DNA from: Annona cherimola
Lineage: Eukaryota > Streptophyta > Magnoliopsida > Magnoliales > Annonaceae
Assembly (NCBI GenBank): GCA_030490835.1
Contig: CM059972.1
Location: 33,893,452-33,957,451 of the forward strand
Reading direction: 5' to 3'
Length of the DNA stretch: 64,000 bases
In this document: piece after piece, positions 1-9,994 of the stretch
Position numbering within the stretch: position 1 is the first letter of the stretch
Layout of the letters: every line of letters begins with the position of its first letter
Made by a program: the position numbers and the translations under genes
Notes under the pieces: model-generated
What the model was told of the DNA's origin: nothing
Databases searched by the model: none
What the model saw: only the letters and a program-made list of their open reading frames with translations

Positions 1-1
1 A

Positions 2-1219
2 ATCATAGATTTCAAATTTTTGAAAGATTATGGGTCCGACATAGAAGACCTATTGGATTTTCAAGGATGGACCAAATTACTCAAAGAGGATGACAAGGTC
101 TATCCAGATCTTACCAGAATATTTTACTATGAATGGGATGAAGAAAATTTTGGCACACATGTCAAAGAAGTAGATATAGATTTTGGAATCGGGTTAAGTC
201 CAAGCCAAACCAGAGCAATGAGTCATTTAGGACAGATACTTGGAGTCCCTTTCATCGAAGAGCCTTTTCCGGAAGATCTTACCATGGATCAGATATATAA
301 TCAGCTCACCCGGAGTAACAAGTATCACCCGGGGATCAAGTTTCTTCGATACATGGATTTGTCACCCAGACTTCGGGTATTAAGGCTTCTCATTGCTCAT
401 TGCATCTACCCCAAAGGTGGTGGTAGAAATCAGCTAAACCCACAAGAAGCTGGAATCTTATGGAAGGTAGCAAACAAAGTCAAAGTAAGTCTACCTAAAT
501 TATTTCTAGAAGCCTTGGCAAGTCGAAAGGATAATCCAAGGGGCGTCCTTCCTTACGGCACTTGGATCACAAAGATCCTTGAACATTTTGAAGTGGACAT
601 TGAAGGCGAGCCATTTGAAGTGCTCAAATCCACAAATGCAATCAACAAGGCACTAATTCAGAGGATGAAAATCAATGTACTTGAACTCCGACCCGATGCT
701 CCAGAAGAAGAGCATCAAGAGGACCAAGCACAAGCTGAGGGGGAGCAACCTCCCGAAGCACCGGCTGCTCCAGAAGAGCCACCATCACCTCAATCCCACG
801 GCTCCTACTCCCCACAAGGATCCGTTGCACGAGAACGGGTACCTCCAACCGCTTCTGAGGAGGTCACCCTAAGGGATCTCAAAGATGAAATCATTGCCAT
901 GAAGGCAGAAATGGGCTATCAAGAAAACCGGATGACAAGTCTTGTCACCGGTGTCCTTAATGCGATTGAAGATATGCATTCCCGACAAGATAGAATCGAG
1001 CGGGAAATGCGTAAAATCCGATATCATCTTGCATCAGGCCATCATAAGAAGAGACCAATGCCTGAACTCGATCCCTACGAGTCGGGTTCAGTTCATAGAG
1101 AGGCAACTCCCGATCACGCTTCTCTTGTTTACTCCTCGGCCCATCATTGTCCCATCAAACCTATTCCATATCCCATCTCTCAATTTCAATTTACCAAGTC
1201 TTTGGTACTTTTTGAATGA
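2..1219 (+). CDS. Post-pol extra ORF of copia element, 5'-truncated by the window
   Basis: This is the third ORF of the element, placed after pol. The reading frame is open from base 2, so the true start lies left of the window and a TTG at 20 is not a start. Residues match residues 123 onward of the ORF at 22998-24593. The visible parts are a conserved globular block (motifs DIEDLLDFQGW, NKYHPGIKFLRYMDLSPRLR, YPKGGGRNQLNPQEAG and LPYGTWITKILE), then a Glu/Pro-rich linker, then a predicted coiled coil near residues 285-335. The block resembles the 'putative plant transposon protein' domain (Transposase_32), a call from memory. I see no signal peptide or membrane span, so an envelope role is not supported. 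This copy lacks the internal stop found in the other one. The TGA stop at 1217-1219 sits just before the first polypurine tract. Confidence 0.8.
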   Translation: MIDFKFLKDYGSDIEDLLDFQGWTKLLKEDDKVYPDLTRIFYYEWDEENFGTHVKEVDIDFGIGLSPSQTRAMSHLGQILGVPFIEEPFPEDLTMDQIYNQLTRSNKYHPGIKFLRYMDLSPRLRVLRLLIAHCIYPKGGGRNQLNPQEAGILWKVANKVKVSLPKLFLEALASRKDNPRGVLPYGTWITKILEHFEVDIEGEPFEVLKSTNAINKALIQRMKINVLELRPDAPEEEHQEDQAQAEGEQPPEAPAAPEEPPSPQSHGSYSPQGSVARERVPPTASEEVTLRDLKDEIIAMKAEMGYQENRMTSLVTGVLNAIEDMHSRQDRIEREMRKIRYHLASGHHKKRPMPELDPYESGSVHREATPDHASLVYSSAHHCPIKPIPYPISQFQFTKSLVLFE

Positions 1220-1224
1220 TTGAC

Positions 1225-1240
1225 AAAAAGGGGGAGAAAG
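1225..1240 (+). other. Internal polypurine tract (iPPT)
   Basis: The motif AAAAAGGGGGAGAAAG lies directly after the extra ORF stop and about 400 bp before the 3' LTR. It repeats the core of the tract next to the LTR. Duplicated polypurine tracts before the 3' LTR are a known trait of Sireviruses. Confidence 0.75.
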
Positions 1241-1622
1241 ATAGGTTAGATTTGAGTGTTTTTTTGGGTTGGGTAGTTTGTATCTAGGATAGTTTCATTT
1301 ATGCTTCATTGTATTCTGTAATGAAACTTCATATATATGAAATGATGTTTGGTTTATTTGATATGATAACTGGTTTATGATTGATATGATTGATATATTT
1401 GATAAGTGATTGCAATTTCTATAAATACAAAGTATTCTTAATGATTAATACTCAATATATGGCTTGAAAGGTATTCAAGCATATTCTATGCCAAAATGAC
1501 TAATGTTCTGAAAAAGTTCTCAACTCTAAATTATATGTTCAAGGAATATACTCTGTTTTCTCAAATAAACATGCTTGAATTTTTGAAAGGTATCAACTCA
1601 AAATGAAGTTTTGTCAATCATC
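1241..1622 (+). other. AT-rich spacer between the two polypurine tracts
   Basis: About 380 bp of non-coding, AT-rich sequence with no ORF. It corresponds to 22672-22976 in the complete element. Confidence 0.6.
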
Positions 1623-1636
1623 AAAAAGGGGGAGAT
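1623..1636 (+). other. Polypurine tract next to the 3' LTR
   Basis: AAAAAGGGGGAGAT directly precedes the TGTTGG start of the LTR at 1637. This is the expected primer site for plus-strand DNA synthesis. Confidence 0.9.
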
Positions 1637-1759
1637 TGTTGGAAACAATGTTCAAAATAAAACAAATTGGCCAAGGATTGAGTTTTGATGATTAACAAGA
1701 ACTAGTTTGAGTATATATATATGACTAATATGTTTGCCAAGTGTTTAAGGAAAGCAGAG

Positions 1760-2583
1760 AAGTCAAGTCGATCTTCGAGTCGACTTGAACTTCGACTTGG
1801 GAGTGAAGTCGATAGTGAAGTCGACTCCACTAACGACTTCAAACAAGCCAAAACTGGACAAAGTTGAAAATGGAATTCTGACGAGTGAAGTCGCAAGCCA
1901 AGTCGACTCCACATGCGACTTGGGTAGTCAAGTCGCATACGAAGTCGACTCCAGCATCGACTTCGAAGTACACAAAAATGTCCAGCGTTGAAATCTGGCT
2001 CCCGAAGATGCGAAGTCGCAGACGAAGTCGACTCCAAGTGCGACTTGGGCGAAGTCGCAAACCAGGTCGACTCCAACTTCGACTTGAGAAGTTTTGAAGT
2101 CCAAGATGAAGATTCAAGCATATCCAAGACATCCATTTGAAGTTTCTCACATACAAATGAGCTTTAAAGACTATTCTTAAAGTGACTTAAGATCAAAGCA
2201 AGAATCCAAGTTCAAGTTCAAATCAAGTCTATCAAGCTCAAAGCAAATCTTCAAGCTAGCTTCCAAATGGAGTAAAAACCAAGTCATGAAGACCCAGTGA
2301 GTCCAAAGCAAAGAAAGGAACATACATATTGTGCAAGGACTCAAAACTTTCAAATGGTTTGCAAGAATCAAGACATTTCAAGAAGATCAAGGCGTTTCTA
2401 CAATAGACCAAGCCAAGTCGCAACCCAAGTCGACTTCAGGATCGACTTGAGTTGAAGTCTGAAAGCCAAGTCGACCCAAGTCTCAGACTTGAGTTTCTGA
2501 AAAAACTCAAGTCGCAGGCCAAGTCGACTCCATGTACGACTTGGAAACCAAGTCGCAGGCCAAGTCGACTTCATCTTCGACTT
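1760..2583 (+). repeat. GTCGAC dyad array in U3
   Basis: GTCGAC occurs about ten times here, where fewer than one would be expected by chance. Many copies sit in a module with outer arms AAGTCGCA and TGCGACTT around a central GTCGAC, so each module can fold back on itself. The array is split into two blocks, about 1763-2090 and 2405-2583. It lies upstream of the LTR TATA box, where an enhancer would be. Confidence 0.85.
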
Positions 2584-2590
2584 GGAGTAT

Positions 2591-2612
2591 AACGGTCAAA
2601 TTTTTGACCGTT
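2591..2612. promoter_or_regulatory. 10-bp inverted repeat with two W-box cores
   Basis: AACGGTCAAA at 2591-2600 and TTTGACCGTT at 2603-2612 are perfect reverse complements with a 2-base gap. Both arms contain the W-box core TTGACC, the binding site of plant WRKY factors. The repeat lies about 55 bp upstream of the TATA box. The other LTRs in the window keep only the left arm in altered form. A regulatory role is inferred. Confidence 0.5.
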
Positions 2613-2667
2613 GGAGTTCATTTATTGCACGCCAACTACTTCTACAACGTTCATATTTTCCTCAATC

Positions 2668-2675
2668 TATAAAAG
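2668..2675 (+). promoter_or_regulatory. LTR TATA box
   Basis: TATAAAAG lies downstream of the U3 arrays. The same place in the other LTRs holds TATAAATA or TATAAAAG, so this is the probable retrotransposon promoter. Confidence 0.65.
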
Positions 2676-3012
2676 GACATTCAAATGAACGTGAGAAGAT
2701 AAGAGACACCACTCAAAAGATCAAAGAAAGAAAAGAAGTGCAAGAAAGACTTTCAAATACCTTTTCTCCATATTTGAGTGTTTCAAAGGAAGAAAGAGCT
2801 TCAAACTGCAAGTTGCTTCAACAATCATCATTCAAGCTATTTCTGATTTCTTCCTCGAGCTCAAAACTGCCTACACAAATCTGTAAAGTGTAGTTTTTAT
2901 TCATTTCTTTATTTGGTTGTATAAATCTTGATTTAGCTTGGGTAGCTAAGATCAAGTGTATGCAAAGTAGGGTGTGATTGGAGTGAGACTCATCACCTAC
3001 TTGTGCAAGTGA

Positions 3013-3115
3013 TTGTATATGCCCCCTAGAGCTTTGAATCTAGAAGAGAGCAAGTGGCTCTAGTTGTGTATGCCCCCTAGAGCTTTGAATCTAGAAGAGA
3101 GCGGTGACTCTAAGT
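3013..3115 (+). repeat. 51-bp tandem duplication in R/U5
   Basis: Two adjacent copies share GCCCCCTAGAGCTTTGAATC followed by TAGAAGAGAGC, with a period of 51 bp. The other copia LTRs in the window have one copy, so the duplication is specific to this subfamily or insertion. Confidence 0.8.
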
Positions 3116-3373
3116 GTATTCTTGGAATACATAGTGGAACCCAAGTCACAACGGAGTGTGAGCTTGGAAGAGTGGAGTAGGGAAGGTTTGCCCGAACCAC
3201 TATAAATCTTGTGTTCTACTTATTTTACTGCTTTATCTTATTTGCTCTCCATTCGCTTAAAAAGGGGATTAACTTTTTAAAGGGGTTAAGATTTTTAAGT
3301 TTACCAAAGAAATTTTAAAGAACCCAATTCACCCCTCCCCTCTTGGGTTTAGCCATCAACTCGGGACCAACAA

Positions 3374-4275
3374 ATACGACTTCATGGAGGGCCTAAGTCA
3401 ATAGTTTCCGATCAAGACACGACATTCACATCTCGATTTTGGAAAAGTTTGCATGAAATCCTAGGCACCCAACTCAAGTTTAGTACTTCTTTTCATCCCC
3501 AAACAAATGGACAAACGGAGCGAGTAAATTAGATCATTGAGGACATGGTCCGCATATGTACTTTGGAGTTTGGTGGTTCGTGGGATGAATACATACCTAT
3601 AGCTGAGTTTGCGTATAATAATAGCTATCAGGCTAGTATTCAAATGGCTCCATTCGAGGCGTTGTATGGACGGCGATGTCGAACGTCATTGAACTGGGAT
3701 AAAATTAGAAAAAAGAAGCTAGCCCCAGATTTATCACAGAGAATGGTAGACAAAGTACAAGTTATTCGCCAGTGTATACTCACAGTCCAGAGTCAGCAAA
3801 AGAGTTACACAGATTACAAAAGAAAGGATTTGAATATCCAAGTTGGCGAGCATGTGTTTATAAAAGTCACGTCATTCAAAGGAGTTATAAGATTTGGAAA
3901 AAGGGGTAAGCTGAATTCCAGATATATTGGACCATTTGAAGTGTTGGAGAAGATTGGAAAGTTGGCTTATAGGATTGCTTTACCTCCGGCACTAGCCTTA
4001 GTACATAATGTTTTTCATATTTCCACGCTTAGGAAATATGTAGCAGATCCGACCCACGTACTGGTAGTAGAAAATCTACCGATCCAAGATCATCTGAATT
4101 ACGAGGAAAGACCCATTAGAATCTTGGATCATAAGATATAGAAGCTTCGGAATAGAGAGATAGAATATGTAAAGATTCAATGAAAACGATATTTCGAAGG
4201 TGACGCTACATAGGAACTAAGGAAAGAAGTAGAAAGGAAATACCCCCAGTTATTTACAGAATAGACGGTTTTGGG
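3374..4275 (+). pseudogene. Ty3/gypsy (Tekay/Del type) integrase C-terminal half and chromodomain, element A
   Basis: Translation in one frame from 3374 gives a gypsy integrase. The second catalytic Asp is in [14 protein letters not shown], and the Glu is in [12 protein letters not shown]. The MAPFEALYGRRCRT box and the IGPFEVLEKIG region follow. The C-terminus (RPIRILDHKI, then LRNREIEYVKI, then ELRKEVERKYPQLF) looks like the chromodomain of the Tekay/Del clade. The first catalytic Asp is not in view because the copia element at 1-3372 interrupts the gene. Stops include a TAG right after TERVN (about 3530), a TAG at 4139-4141 and a TGA near 4181, so it cannot make an active enzyme. Confidence 0.88.
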
Positions 4276-4288
4276 ACGAAACCTGCTA

Positions 4289-4302
4289 TAAGGGGGGAGG
4301 AT
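4289..4302 (+). other. Polypurine tract of gypsy element A
   Basis: A purine run, AAGGGGGGAGGAT, directly precedes the TGTGAAACC start of the LTR. The same arrangement occurs at 9982-9994 in element B. Confidence 0.8.
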
Positions 4303-4414
4303 TGTGAAACCCTGACCTAAGTAGGAATCATGTATATGCACCTGAATGATTTATATATGAAAAATTTATTCATAAATAAATTATTTGCAATTTTTATGAC
4401 TTGTTGCAATTAGG
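4303..4414 (+). repeat. Start of 3' LTR of gypsy element A (interrupted)
   Basis: The LTR begins TGTGAAACCCTGACC and stops after 112 bp, where element B is inserted. The last 5 bases, TTAGG (4410-4414), are repeated at 13617-13621 after element B. The rest of this LTR continues from there. Confidence 0.85.
4410..4414. other. Target site duplication TTAGG (left copy) of gypsy B
   Basis: TTAGG directly precedes the TGTGAAACC start of element B and recurs at 13617-13621 directly after its end. Confidence 0.9.
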
Positions 4415-7400
4415 TGTGAAACCCCAACCTAAGTAGAACTCGAATGTATGCATTGAACATATATATATGATTTATATGTGAATTAAATGAATTTTGGATG
4501 ATTTTTATAAATTACGCCACATTTTGAATTAAGGTTTTCATTGGAAATGGTGATTAAAAATTAAATCACCGGAGCCCAAAGTGAGTCGGTATGACCCGAT
4601 GGGCTTAATGAGGATTTAAAGGTGACAATGTGTCATGAATAATCAATTTAAAATTTATAATTTAATTTATGGAGACTAAAATGTAATTATGAAATTGAGG
4701 TGAAAAATGATAAAAACAATTCATAATTTGAAGTTCACAAAGAGGATTTCGATGAAATTTGAAAGGTAAGCTCATGACGGTGGGCCAAATCATATGAATG
4801 GATTGGATTATGAAAATCATGATGGGATTAAGGCAATGATTAATCATTTTTAGCCTACACTCCAACGACAAATTCAAGTAATCATAACTTGAGTCGAAAA
4901 ACTCAGTTTGAGACGAAACTCGAGCGAGATGGATAAATCGATGAGATAAGCAATATGGTGGGAATGGATTAAGCTAATTATCAAGGAATTTTCTTAATCA
5001 TAAAAGGACAAAACCCATTTATGGAGGAAAAGACAAAGCAATTAAGCATGGGGTTGAGGTGGGAAGAGATAGGTGGATTAGCACCCGAAAATCAGATTTT
5101 TTTGATTTTTTTTAATCCTAAAATGTCTATGTAATTAGCTTAACCTCTAACATAATTAATGAGGGACTAAATGGGCTGAAAATATCAGCCACAAAATTCC
5201 AAAAGTGGCAACAAGGTGGACGTCCCATATGTGGACAGCAACATGTCCATTTAATGCTTGATTTTGGTGATTTTTCTTCAAGATAATTACCCAATTTTAC
5301 TTGGGTAAAAATTAGCCAAGTGTTAAGGGATAAGTACACATTTATGAGGACTTCAAATGGGATAAAAAGTATAACATAATTGCTAAAAAATTCCAGCAAC
5401 AAACCCAAGTGGACGTCCATAGCAAGGGAGGAAGAGAAAAGAGAGGAAACTGAGGAGGAAAAAAAATTCAGCAAGCCCCACACGAACCCAGCAGCAAGGA
5501 AAGGGAGAAAAGAGAAGGAAGAGAAGAAGGAAAAAGGGAAGGAAAAGCTTGGTAGCAAGCTCGGAAAGCTCGGGGCAAAGATTCAACCAAATCGGGTAGC
5601 TACCCGTTGAGTTTAAGTCTTCCAATTTCCAAATTTCATTCTTGGTTTTGAACCATGATTTAAATTCATAAAAGACCTCTTAAATAACATGTTATGATAC
5701 CCTTAAATTGGGTATTTAATAAAAATTAAATGGCATAAATGAAAGCAAGCATTCAAGGGAGTTAAATGGGTGCTAAGATGTGATTTTTGGTGAAAATCAC
5801 CACTTGAACCCTCTTGAATCTATATGAAATGTTGCTGCATGAGTTGAGAATCATGATTAGGATATAAATCATGATTTAATTTAAGTCATATGATGATTTA
5901 TGAATAAGCTGCTATTTTATAAGGTATGGAACTTATGGTTTCATATATGACCCGATTTTTCCATTTTTATGTTAAAAATGGTATGGAAATGAGATTAAAT
6001 GATTTATGAAATTTATGTAGGTTAAAATACCCTAGGATTAGGGTACTTTGGACCCCAAAAATAATTTGGGAAGATAAGCCCCAAATCTGATTTTTATGAA
6101 TTTTATGAAAACATGTCCAAATGGGGTGAAAACGGTACCCGAAATAGGTGAGTAAGTTGCTGTATGGAAACCGTTTAATTATGGGATTAAAATATGTGTT
6201 AATACCCTGAATTTGGGTTAGGAAAAGTTGAATTAACTGCTGAAAATTTAGAATTATAAAACTGCTTAGGGTTCAGTACCGAAAGATACGTTGAAAGTGT
6301 AAAAAACGGGTTCCAAAGTTGCTGTTTTGGACTTCTTTGATTAGTGGATTAAAATTCCATAAAAATATCCTAAATGAAGTATTAAGTAAGGATGTTAATC
6401 ATGCTGAATTATGGACTAAGTTTCCGAATTGAAAAATGTTATAAATTTTGTGAATATATTACTATTTAGATGTATGATGTTAATCTCAAATTTTGGGATT
6501 AATTAATGAGGCTTAAGGCAACAACGCGTGCTTAAAATGAGCCGCAATGTGTAAAATTTTTGGAAAATAATTAGAAAATGGTATATGAAAGGTAATGAGC
6601 CATTAAATGATGATTATTGAATGATTATTAAGTGATTGAATGATTACCTTACATATGAGATTAAATGTATGTGCATTAGCCCATGTAATGCACAAGTATG
6701 TGCTATATTTGCATAACGACTTGAGAAGTCAAAGGAATTATGTATGTTAATGAAAATGGGTTGGAAAACTAAGTTGAATGCAAGCAAAAGAAATATGTGA
6801 ATGTTATATCATTCTCATGTAGGCAAGGGTAAAGAAAGGCAGATTTAGAAAGCTAACGTGAGATAGGTAAGCAAGCAACTTTCTGAATGATTTTCATTTT
6901 AAATGTTTTCTAAGGTATTTAAGGATGGTCATTCCTTGTCTATATGTGTATTGAAATGTTATTTCGATTGAAATAAATGATTGCTTATTGTTTTGCAACT
7001 ATTCATGAAAAGTGATGACGTATGGATTTGAAACAATGTTTCATCGAGATAATGGTTAAAAGGGATGGTGCAAGGAATTCTCTTTATGAGAATGACAAGT
7101 TCCATGTGTAAGAGGTATATAATGTCAGGGTCATGGAATGGAAATCAAGTAGGCTAGTCGAGATAATAAGTGGACAAGGAGTCCCCCTTGACATTGCCAA
7201 GTCGGAAGGTCCGGCGCCAAGGATGGAAAGGATCATGTCATGAAAAAATGTTCCCCGAACTAGTGTACCCTCACATGGAGGATAATGTCATGAATGAAAA
7301 TGATGCATTTCCACATCCAAAGTTTACGAAAAGTTTATGAAAGTTTCATAAAAAGATTTCTGCTCCGTAGGTAGTTGATCACTTACTAAGTGTCTCCTAC

Positions 7401-7912
7401 CGAATGGAGAGAAATGCTTTTAAACAATGTTGCTTTCAAAATGAATTGCCTGTAAAATATACAGCTTGCTTGTTGAGTTTCGACTTACATTTTCATTTTC
7501 CAAACCCATAGATAGGTGAAAGAAGAAACCTGGCAAAGGAGCAAGAGATGACCATTGAAGAAATGGAATAACATTATAAGTTTTCATGTTTGTGAAAAAC
7601 TTAAGTTGGATGGTTGTAAAATAATTTGATGTTTTATGATGACATCTATGGATGATATATACAGTGACATCTGATTTATGAGAAAGTTTGAAAAATATCA
7701 TGAATATCATGTTTAGTTACGAAATTATTAGGTGGAAATGAACTAAACATGCATGAGATGGAAGAATAGAAGAAAATAATTTCCTAAGGAACCATATTTA
7801 ATTGGATAAATATCCGTTAAAACCCACCATGTGACAGGGCAACAATCCTGATCACATTTACCAGTCGATAGATCCCGAGGTAAGATTGTGACGCTCGGGC
7901 TGAGGCGTCACA
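4415..7912 (+). repeat. 5' LTR of gypsy element B, 3498 bp
   Basis: Starts TGTGAAACCCC and ends GGCGTCACA. It aligns along its whole length with 9995-13616. A segment of about 120 bp present in the 3' LTR near 12015-12135 is missing here near 6437. A purine-rich stretch at 5425-5550 explains the low-complexity ORFs in this area, which I do not regard as genes. Confidence 0.93.
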
Positions 7913-7917
7913 TAAGA

Positions 7918-7929
7918 TGGTATCAGAGC
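7918..7929 (+). other. Primer binding site (initiator Met tRNA)
   Basis: TGGTATCAGAGC lies 5 bases after the LTR end. It is the complement of the 3' end of plant initiator methionine tRNA, the usual primer of this clade. Confidence 0.93.
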
Positions 7930-8254
7930 ATGGACTGGTAAATAGGCGTGGAAAAGTTTAAATGTAATGATTAAATATGATATGCATGATTTTATGATGA
8001 TTGCATAAGCGATTATCATGATAGGATGGATGATATATGATGATATATTGCAAAATAGTTGTTGATATGGAATGAATGAATGATTGTGAATATTTATGAT
8101 GATGATAGCAGTGATGTTTGTGATGATGGATAATATCACATGATTGTGATTGTGTGAATTGGCTATTAATTATATGATGATGAGATGCATATGTTATGAC
8201 CTAACCCTAACTATGAATGAAAGTTATGTGCTTTTGATATTCAGAAAAAACATT

Positions 8255-9537
8255 ATGGTTGATACAAGGTCAAGGGTTAGAAAGAATAAGGGAAAGGAAG
8301 TTGCTACAGAAGTTCTTAGCCAACATGAGGTTGGAGAAACTAGTAGATCTAAGAGGGGTAGACCAAAGTCACATGGGTAAAACCTAAGGACTCGTCAAAG
8401 ACGAGAAAACTTAAGCCCAGAAAAAAATATGGAAGAGGAACTTGAGCCTAGACAGGCTAGATTGATTGAAGAAAGAGTAGCTATGGCGGTAAAGGAAGTC
8501 ATGCAGCAAGCTACTCAAGACTGGGCAGCCGAAGCCGTAAATATTATCCAAGGCTTGTGGGAAAAGACCCAACAAGGACAGACGGGAAATACTGAAAGAG
8601 AAGGACCCGTTCCGATGGCTAATTTGACCTCCAAAATGGCACTTACAAGAAATGAGGATCAGTTGATGGAAGAAGATAGAAGAGCTATCAATGCATTCCT
8701 CACTCAACGACCTCCTAAATTTTCAGGAAAACTTGACCCCATTCAAGCGGAATAATTGATGACGGAGATCAAAAAGTTGTTCAGGATATCTTCGTGTAAT
8801 TACAAGCAAAAGATGTTGTGCGCCACTCGCTTATTGGTAAAGGATGCCCATGAGTGGTGGGAAACTATGTTGATCACCATGCCACACTCAGAGGAAGTAA
8901 CATGGCAGACATTTGTTGAAGAATTCAATAAGGAGTACCTTCCAGTGGGAATATAAAGCCGAAAGGTGATTGAATTTGAAAGGCTGTATCAAGGAAAGAA
9001 GTCTGTCACGGAGTATGCTACCAAGTTCAATGCCTTGATAAGGTATGTTCCTTGGATTGCTAACGTGCCAAAAAACAAGGCACAAAGATTTCAACAGGGA
9101 CTGAGGTCATACCTAAGGGAGAGCCTTGCACCTTTATTAATTAAGGACTACGCATCATGCGTAGAAAGGGCAAGAGCATTGGAAATCGAGGCATTGAGAA
9201 CTTTGGAGTTGAAAGAAGAAGAAGATTTATTTAGACTAGGTAGTAAGAAAGAGGAAACGGGAGAAAAGGTAAAAGTACCTTTAAGAGGAATAATTCCCTA
9301 TTATGTAAAAAGTGTCAAAAGCATCACCTAGGTGAATGTTTGAAAGGATCAATCAGATGCTACAAGTGTGGACAAATGGGTCATATAGCCAAGGAGTGTG
9401 GCAAGGGAGAGGCAAAAATGGTGAAATGCTATGTTTGTGACCAGATTGGACACATAGTTCCAAATTGTCCAAACAAGGCTCAAACGTTGCAAGGACGTGG
9501 AAAAGCCGCACAGCCAAGGCTAATAGGAACAGCCTGA
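8255..9537 (+). pseudogene. Ty3/gypsy gag (nucleocapsid) of element B, decayed
   Basis: The ATG at 8255 opens MVDTRSRVRKNKGKE, a typical basic start. The retrotransposon gag core follows, with FLTQRPPKFSGKLDP, then HEWWETM, then FERLYQGKKSVTEYATKFNAL and a FQQGLR motif. Near the end a CKKCQKHHLGEC box and two CX2CX4HX4C zinc knuckles (CYKCGQMGHIAKEC and CYVCDQIGHIVPNC) mark the nucleic-acid-binding part. In-frame TAA stops lie at 8378, 8753 and near 8954. A one-base frameshift before about 9303 puts the zinc knuckles in another frame. The protein would bind and package element RNA; this copy is dead. Confidence 0.88.
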
Positions 9538-9981
9538 CCGGCTACCTCTACGAACCCGGTACATGTGTATGCTCTAACTCAATTGGAGTCACGGGAGCAA
9601 GAGAATGAAGTGGTTATAGGTATGGATTAAATTTTAGAAAGTTTGCCAATGGCTTTGTTTGATTTCGATGATAATCATTTAGTCATAAATTGTCAATATG
9701 TAACCACGCATGCACTACCTGTAGAGGAAACCGATAAGATAATACAAGTGGAATTCTTTATATGCAAGTTAGCTAAAGTCAATGAAATATGGATGATATG
9801 ATTAATTAGGATAAGAATCCTAGATTATATAGTACAAAAACTTTGAATAAAAAAATTAAATATGTTGAGGTTCAATGGAACCAATACTCCGAAAGCAAGA
9901 TTATTTGAACTAAGGGAAGAAGTAGAAAGGAAATACCCCAATTATTTAAAGAATAGATGGTTTCGGGATGAAACCTGTTAT
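9538..9981 (+). pseudogene. Remnant of gypsy pol with most of the gene deleted
   Basis: After gag comes the usual linker (VHVYALTQLESREQENEVV), which leads toward protease. About 200 bp of weak coding similarity follow. From about 9810 the sequence matches the last part of element A pol (RILD, then LREEVERKYP). Protease, reverse transcriptase, RNase H and nearly all of integrase are missing. The junction near 9785-9815 is the deletion point. Confidence 0.7.
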
Positions 9982-9994
9982 AAGGGGGCAGGAT
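9982..9994 (+). other. Polypurine tract of gypsy element B
   Basis: AAGGGGGCAGGAT directly before the LTR start at 9995. One C interrupts the purine run, unlike the matching tract of element A. Confidence 0.8.

Larger units (their letters stand above)
1..3372 (+). mobile_element. 3' part of a Sirevirus-type Ty1/copia element
   Basis: The window opens inside the last ORF of a copia element. After it come two polypurine tracts and a 3' LTR that ends in CCAACA at 3372. The ORF, the tracts and the LTR match the complete minus-strand element at 21049-31615, so the family assignment rests on direct comparison within the window. The sequence after 3372 resumes a gypsy integrase gene in frame, so this copia copy is inserted in that gene. 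The expected 5-bp target copy on the right is AATAC (3373-3377); its partner lies left of the window. Confidence 0.9.
1637..3372 (+). repeat. Copia 3' LTR, 1736 bp
   Basis: Starts TGTTGG and ends CCAACA, the same termini as the LTRs at 21049, 30007, 39509 and 55972. From 5' to 3' it holds a U3 with many GTCGAC dyads, a TATA box at 2668, an R/U5 part with a local 51-bp duplication, and a conserved tail (CCCCTCCCCTCTTGGG near 3332). It differs clearly from the other LTRs, so it is a distinct subfamily. Confidence 0.93.

Noticed and set aside
1785..2136. Overlapping ORFs on both strands with repeated peptides such as VDSTCDLG
   Set aside because: They translate the GTCGAC repeats of the LTR. 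The same nonsense appears in every LTR copy, in all frames and on both strands.
2582..2893. 103-codon ORF in the R region of the copia LTR
   Set aside because: It lies over the TATA box and transcript start, and it is not kept in the other LTRs.
5127..5625. ORFs of 76-143 codons on both strands in the gypsy LTR, and their counterparts at 10697-11254
   Set aside because: They come from a purine-rich stretch of the LTR and have low-complexity composition. The two LTR copies do not keep the same frames.
7918..7929. tRNA gene fragment
   Set aside because: TGGTATCAGAGC is a primer site complementary to initiator Met tRNA. No cloverleaf surrounds it, and the same holds at 29993-30004.
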